From Gammaproteobacteria bacterium (GTDB lineage Bacteria > Pseudomonadota > Gammaproteobacteria > Nitrosococcales > Methylophagaceae), in contig QNEY01000041.1 of the NCBI GenBank assembly GCA_003645385.1, forward strand, positions 1-10,116: 10,116 nucleotides of DNA, read 5' to 3'. Shown in pieces: positions 5,935 to 10,116 of this stretch; within the stretch, counting starts at the first letter, position 1; each line of letters opens with the position of its first letter. Below the pieces are notes generated by a model that ran no database searches, had not been told where the DNA came from, and was given only the letters and a program-made list of their open reading frames with translations. The position numbers and the translations under genes were made by a program.

Positions 5935-7076
5935 AAGCCTAACTCTGTTAAGACTACTGAGAATATAGCATCACAGGCAATCACCAAAAAAATAGCATTA
6001 ACAACACTTAAGGTGGTGTAACGACCAATACTTTCGGTAGTATTGGCGACCTGAAATCCTCTGAAGCAAGCTACTGTCGCAATGAGCCATGCGAAAATTG
6101 GAGCTTTTATTAATCCAATAACAATATGTTTCAATTCTAACGCTGACTGTAATCGATGGATAAACTCAGAATAAGATAAGTTGAGGTGAATATTAGAAAT
6201 AAACATTCCAGCCAGTAATCCCATCAGATCAGCAAAAATAACCAGCAATGGTAAAGCGATTATCAACGCTGTGATACGAGGTACCACCAGATATTGATGT
6301 GGGTCAAAGCCCATGATACGCATCGCATCAATCTCTTCGGTGATTTTCATAACCCCTATTTGGGCAGTAAATGCTGAGCCAGTTCTACCTGCAACTACAA
6401 TTGCAGTTATCATTGGTGCCAATTCTCTGGTCATTGAAATGCTAATCATATCGACAATAAATATATGGGCACCAAATTTTTCTAATTGCACCGCACCCTG
6501 ATAAGTTATGACGACACCTATCAAAATACTGGTTAATGCAATTATAGGCATTGCCCGTACGCCAGTATCTTCAATATTCTTGATGATGGCATCGTATCGA
6601 ATTGATAATGGATGGCAAAGTGCATACATGAATGCTAAAAAACTTTCGCCAAGAAAGGCAAGAAAGGCCAGCACATCTTCAATAAATGTACTAACACTTT
6701 TTCCGACAGTCGTAAAAGGCCGTAACAGCCGTGACCTGAAATCTCTATTAGTCTCAACAGGAGGAATTACATACTGACGTAATAGCTGATATAACTGTTC
6801 AAAATCAGTGCGTGCGCCAGTAATTATTAATGTACATTGATTGGCTTGTAGCTGATCATAATGATGAATAAACAACATCATCCCGGCAGAATCAATCTCT
6901 CCGACACCAGAGACATCCCATACAACGGTACGTGAGTTGTATGTATCGCTTAATGCAGACAGTTTTTTCTCTGCATCAAGCAATACATCATGTGTCCAGT
7001 CCCCAGCACATTTGAATGTCAATTCATTGTCGTTACCTTCAATAAGGCTAAACTGTGCTGGAGATGATGTCTGCAT
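5931..7076 (-). CDS. STAS-MlaE fusion: MCE transporter permease
   Basis: Inner-membrane permease subunit of the MCE ABC transporter, fused to an N-terminal STAS domain. Residues about 8-105 form the soluble STAS-like part, with the hallmark VVWDVSGVGEIDSAGMMLF at about 51-69; S63 sits where anti-sigma-factor antagonists carry their phosphorylatable serine. Residues about 130-381 are the MlaE permease: helices near 135-152, 175-193, 270-295, 317-337 and 355-378, and the conserved coupling region RELAPMITAIVVAGRTGSAF (218-236) continuing through EEIDAMRIMGFDP. In E. coli the STAS protein MlaB is a separate subunit that binds MlaF and is needed for ATPase activity; here its counterpart is probably this N-terminal domain. 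The start at ATG 7076 is supported by TAGGAG about 10 bases upstream. An 83-base gap separates it from fdsA, so this may be the first gene of its own transcript, though I see no convincing promoter. Confidence 0.92.
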   Translation of the reverse strand: MQTSSPAQFSLIEGNDNELTFKCAGDWTHDVLLDAEKKLSALSDTYNSRTVVWDVSGVGEIDSAGMMLFIHHYDQLQANQCTLIITGARTDFEQLYQLLRQYVIPPVETNRDFRSRLLRPFTTVGKSVSTFIEDVLAFLAFLGESFLAFMYALCHPLSIRYDAIIKNIEDTGVRAMPIIALTSILIGVVITYQGAVQLEKFGAHIFIVDMISISMTRELAPMITAIVVAGRTGSAFTAQIGVMKITEEIDAMRIMGFDPHQYLVVPRITALIIALPLLVIFADLMGLLAGMFISNIHLNLSYSEFIHRLQSALELKHIVIGLIKAPIFAWLIATVACFRGFQVANTTESIGRYTTLSVVNAIFLVIACDAIFSVVLTELGL

Positions 7077-7159
7077 CAGGATAAAACTCCTATATAGCCA
7101 TCTTTATGTCTATTCGGTCTGTTACTTGTATTTCAAACAACACCAGAAATATAAAACAA

Positions 7160-9958
7160 TTAATTCAAACGATTATTTGATTGACCACCACCATAACTAT
7201 GGAATTGCATCGGTGTACCGCCAGGGGTTACTTTAACAGCACAATATTTGAACTCTGGTATTTTAGCTGAAGGATCAAGGGCTGCATTAGAAAGCTTGTT
7301 AACAGCAGCTTCGTAATAACAAAATGCCATAAATACTGCACCCGTTGGCACAGCTTCATCAGCACGAGCAATCATGGAAATCTCACCGCGGCGTGTAGAC
7401 AAAGTAATCATCTGACCTGGTTCGACACCCATTTCATCCAAACTAATTGGATTAATGGTTGCTACTGCTTCAGGTTCCAGTGCATCCAACACATTGGAAC
7501 GACGTGTCATTGATCCAGTATGCCAATGTTCTAGCATTCGACCTGTAATCAATACAAAAGGATATTCTGCATCAGGACGTTCTGCCGGAGGCACGATATC
7601 AGCTGGTACAAATTTACCTAAGCCATTATCTCGCTCAAATGTCTCAGTGAAGATCACATCATCACCAGGATCACCTTCTTTCAAACATGGATAAACGATT
7701 GAACCTTCTTTTTCTAAACGTTCCCAAGTCATACCAGCCATAGTTGGCACAGCCTTACGAACTTCTTCAAAGACTTGTGCAGAATCTTTATAGTTCCAAT
7801 CAAGGCCTAAACGACGCGCCATTTCTTGGATGATCCATAAGTCTTGGCGTGCATCACCCGGTGGTGATACTGCTTGTCGACCTATTTGAACTAATCTATC
7901 GGTATTGGTAAAAGTAGCTGTCTTCTCTGAATAAGCTGAAGCAGGCAAGACAACGTCTGCTAAATAAGCAGTTTCCGTTAAGAAGATATCTTGTACAACC
8001 ATATGTTCTAATTCAGACATAGACTGACGAGCATGATTTGCATCAGGATCTGACATTGCAGGGTTTTCACCTTGCACATAAAGTCCTGTTAACTCACCAG
8101 CGTGAATAGCATGCATAATCTCAACAACTGTCAAACCTGGACGATTATCTAATTCACAGCCCCATAATTGTTCAAAGTAGGCATGTGATTTTTCATTATC
8201 AACAGGTTGGTAATCAGGAAACACCATAGGAATCAAGCCCATATCTGATGCACCCTGTACATTATTTTGACCACGTAATGGATGCAAGCCAGTTCCTGGA
8301 CGCCCAATTTGGCCTGTCATCAAGGCAAGAGATATCAAACAACGGGCATTATCAGTACCATGAACATGTTGTGATACGCCCATTCCCCATAAAATCATCG
8401 AACCTTGTGATGTCGCATACAATCTAGCAACTTGTCTTAATGTATCAGCAGGAACACCACATATGGGTTCCATCATTTCAGGCGTATAAGATTTCAAGTG
8501 ATCTTTCATCGCCTCAAAACCTTCAGTACGCTCGGCAATAAATGCTGGATCAATTAAATCTTCTTCAATAATCGTATGCATAATCGCATTCAACATGGGT
8601 ACATCACTACCAGGTTTGAATGCTAAATGGTGCGTTGCTTGGCGCGATAACTCTGTTGAACGTGGATCCATCAAAATTAGTTTCGTACCACGGCGCATGG
8701 CATTTTTCATCCATGTTGCACCTACTGGATGATTAACTGTCGGGTTAGAACCGATAATGACAATCACTTCAGCTTTATCAACGTCTGACACTGGATTTGA
8801 CACAGCACCTGAGCCTAAACATTCTAATAAAGCGACTACCGATGAGGCATGACAAAGTCGCGTACAGTGATCAACATTATTAGTTTTGAAGCCTGTTCTA
8901 ACTAATTTTTGGAACAAGTAAGCTTCTTCATTACTACCTTTAGCACTACCAAAACCCGCTAAAGCGTTAGGGCCTTGTTCATCACGGATTTTATTGAAGC
9001 CATTTGCAGCAACATCTAATGCTTCTTCCCATGTTGCTTCACGGAAGATCTTATCTACATCATTTGGATCCATTGAGAACTCAGCTGATTTAGGTGCATC
9101 ATCACGACGAATTAATGGTTTAGTTAAACGATGTGGATGGTGAACATAGTCAAAACCATAACGACCTTTGACACATAAACGACCTTTATTTGATGGCCCA
9201 TCTCGACCTTCAACATAAATAATTTTGTCGTCTTTTACAGCATAAGTCATCTGACAACCTACACCACAGAATGGACAACCTGATTCAACCATACGATCAG
9301 GTTCAATCATACCAACATCATTAGCAGGCATTAAAGCCCCTGTTGGACAGGCTTCAACACATTCTCCACAGGCCACACAGGTGCTTTCACCCATAGGATC
9401 GTCAAAGTCAAACACAATGCTAGAATGACTGCCTCGTGAGGCCAGTCCGATCACATCATTATTCTGTTCATCACGACAAGCTCGCACACAACGGGTACAT
9501 TGGATACATGCATCCATATTGACGGCAATACCTGGGTGAGAAATATCTGCTTGTGGTTGATGGCGTGCTTCAAAGCGAGGCAATCCTAAATCAAGCTTAC
9601 CGGCCCAATAATCTAACTCTGAATGTAAAGTATGGGGCTGTTCAGAAACATCTGATTTCAGTAGTTCCACCACCATTTTTTGTGATTTCAGCGCTCGCTC
9701 ACTATTAGATTGAACGTTCATACCTTCAGTTGGCTGACGACAACATGAAGGTGCTAATACACGCTCACCATCAATTTCCACCATACATGCACGACAGTTG
9801 CCGTCCGCACCTTGTCTATCTGAATAACAAAGATGAGGGATTTCAATACCTTGTTGTTTTGCAACATCCAGCAATGTGTCACCTTGTTCAGCAGTGACTG
9901 ACTCGCCATTTAATGTGAAATCAATGGTTTGTACTAATTCTTCAGGATTAATGGCCAT
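7160..9958 (-). CDS. fdsA: NAD-linked formate dehydrogenase, molybdopterin/Fe-S alpha subunit
   Basis: Catalytic subunit (932 aa) oxidising formate to CO2 and passing electrons through Fe-S clusters to the NuoF-like beta subunit for NAD reduction. N-terminus: [2Fe-2S] ferredoxin domain, ligands C44, C55, C58 and C72. Two [4Fe-4S] sets follow: C151/C154/C157/C161 and C194/C197/C200/C204. The molybdopterin oxidoreductase part starts with its own [4Fe-4S] ligands C228, C231, C235 and C262. The metal ligand is Cys369 followed by His370 (CTRLCHASSV), so this is a cysteine, not selenocysteine, enzyme. The conserved active-site Arg is R562 in LRGQNNVQGASDMG. The C-terminal dinucleotide-binding domain spans about 798-912. 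No cysteines occur between 74 and 150, so a NuoG-type His/Cys3 cluster is not visible. Start ATG 9958 has GAGGAG 8 bases upstream and overlaps the fdsB stop by one base. No Tat signal is seen, consistent with a cytoplasmic enzyme. Mo versus W cannot be told from sequence. Confidence 0.95.
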   Translation of the reverse strand: MAINPEELVQTIDFTLNGESVTAEQGDTLLDVAKQQGIEIPHLCYSDRQGADGNCRACMVEIDGERVLAPSCCRQPTEGMNVQSNSERALKSQKMVVELLKSDVSEQPHTLHSELDYWAGKLDLGLPRFEARHQPQADISHPGIAVNMDACIQCTRCVRACRDEQNNDVIGLASRGSHSSIVFDFDDPMGESTCVACGECVEACPTGALMPANDVGMIEPDRMVESGCPFCGVGCQMTYAVKDDKIIYVEGRDGPSNKGRLCVKGRYGFDYVHHPHRLTKPLIRRDDAPKSAEFSMDPNDVDKIFREATWEEALDVAANGFNKIRDEQGPNALAGFGSAKGSNEEAYLFQKLVRTGFKTNNVDHCTRLCHASSVVALLECLGSGAVSNPVSDVDKAEVIVIIGSNPTVNHPVGATWMKNAMRRGTKLILMDPRSTELSRQATHHLAFKPGSDVPMLNAIMHTIIEEDLIDPAFIAERTEGFEAMKDHLKSYTPEMMEPICGVPADTLRQVARLYATSQGSMILWGMGVSQHVHGTDNARCLISLALMTGQIGRPGTGLHPLRGQNNVQGASDMGLIPMVFPDYQPVDNEKSHAYFEQLWGCELDNRPGLTVVEIMHAIHAGELTGLYVQGENPAMSDPDANHARQSMSELEHMVVQDIFLTETAYLADVVLPASAYSEKTATFTNTDRLVQIGRQAVSPPGDARQDLWIIQEMARRLGLDWNYKDSAQVFEEVRKAVPTMAGMTWERLEKEGSIVYPCLKEGDPGDDVIFTETFERDNGLGKFVPADIVPPAERPDAEYPFVLITGRMLEHWHTGSMTRRSNVLDALEPEAVATINPISLDEMGVEPGQMITLSTRRGEISMIARADEAVPTGAVFMAFCYYEAAVNKLSNAALDPSAKIPEFKYCAVKVTPGGTPMQFHSYGGGQSNNRLN

Positions 9959-10116
9959 TATTTCAACTCCTCAGGGAAGTACTTGATCACACTACGAATA
10001 GGATTGGGGGCTGCTTGTCCCAGGCCACAAATAGAGGAATCTATCATTACCTCTGAAAGTTCTTCCAATAAGTCTTCATTCCACTCTGGTTTTTCCATTA
10101 AGGTAACAGCTTTTGC
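9958..10116 (-). CDS. fdsB: Formate dehydrogenase beta subunit (NuoF-like), C-terminal 52 residues; truncated by window edge
   Basis: Only the end of the gene is present: 52 codons and TAA (9960-9958). The residues SSICGLGQAAPNPIRSVIKYF match the C-terminal end of the NuoF/FdsB family, where the Cys in SICGLG is the last ligand of the [4Fe-4S] cluster next to the FMN. This subunit carries FMN and the NAD site and passes electrons from the alpha subunit to NAD. The stop TAA shares its last A with the fdsA ATG, so the two subunits are translationally coupled. The fdsA ribosome site GAGGAG lies inside the last codons of this gene. The identity is clear from the motif and the neighbour, but the full domain set lies outside the window. 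Confidence 0.92.
   Translation of the reverse strand, partial: AKAVTLMEKPEWNEDLLEELSEVMIDSSICGLGQAAPNPIRSVIKYFPEELK

Noticed and set aside
7077..7159. Promoter or terminator between fdsA and the MlaE-like gene
   Set aside because: I found TTGAAA, TGAAAT and TATATA-like strings, but none pairs at suitable spacing, and no GC-rich hairpin followed by a T-run. Read-through from fdsA cannot be excluded.
6937..7236. Plus-strand 99-codon frame spanning the fdsA-MlaE gap
   Set aside because: Most of it is antisense to the STAS domain and the fdsA end; the part in the gap is AT-rich without protein-like composition or a Shine-Dalgarno sequence.
8847..8852. Selenocysteine at the formate dehydrogenase metal site
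   Set aside because: The codon for residue 369 is an ordinary cysteine codon in an uninterrupted frame; no in-frame TGA is present.

Overview
The window is a compact, AT-rich stretch of gammaproteobacterial chromosome in which every supported gene lies on the minus strand, so it is transcribed from the high to the low coordinates. The core genes (prfB with its programmed frameshift, surE-pcm-nlpD) resemble gammaproteobacterial homologues. The AT-rich coding and a cysteine-type NAD-linked formate dehydrogenase fit a marine methylotroph-like lineage such as Methylophaga and relatives. That taxon is an inference from gene content and composition; no rRNA or other diagnostic marker is present.

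Layout in transcription order. (1) 10116-7160: the last 52 codons of a NuoF-like formate dehydrogenase beta subunit (fdsB), then the complete 932-residue molybdopterin/Fe-S alpha subunit (fdsA). They are joined by a one-base stop/start overlap. (2) 7076-3578: a four-gene MCE lipid-transport operon, made of a STAS-MlaE fused permease, an MlaF-like ATPase, a single-pass MCE protein with a long helical tail, and a PqiC-like outer-membrane lipoprotein. The genes overlap by 4 and 11 bases or nearly touch. (3) 3478-704: surE, pcm, a YqaA/VTT-family membrane protein and nlpD, again overlapping or almost touching. (4) 625-1: the first 208 codons of prfB (release factor 2), with the classic +1 frameshift site. 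The gene runs off the left edge immediately after the SPF stop-codon recognition tripeptide.

Formate dehydrogenase would pass electrons from formate to NAD, the last step of C1 oxidation in methylotrophs. The MCE operon should move phospholipid between inner and outer membrane. surE and pcm belong to nucleotide and damaged-protein housekeeping. NlpD is an envelope amidase activator. In many gammaproteobacteria rpoS follows nlpD; here prfB does.

Most of the window is ordinary, well-understood biology. I found no previously undescribed system, mobile element, CRISPR array, tRNA or rRNA. The points worth a second look are the prfB recoding site with its GTG start, the rpoS-less neighbourhood, the strongly degenerate NlpD catalytic site, the MCE system with no visible MlaC, and a pair of candidate promoters with a small palindrome before surE. 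No intergenic gap exceeds 100 bases.
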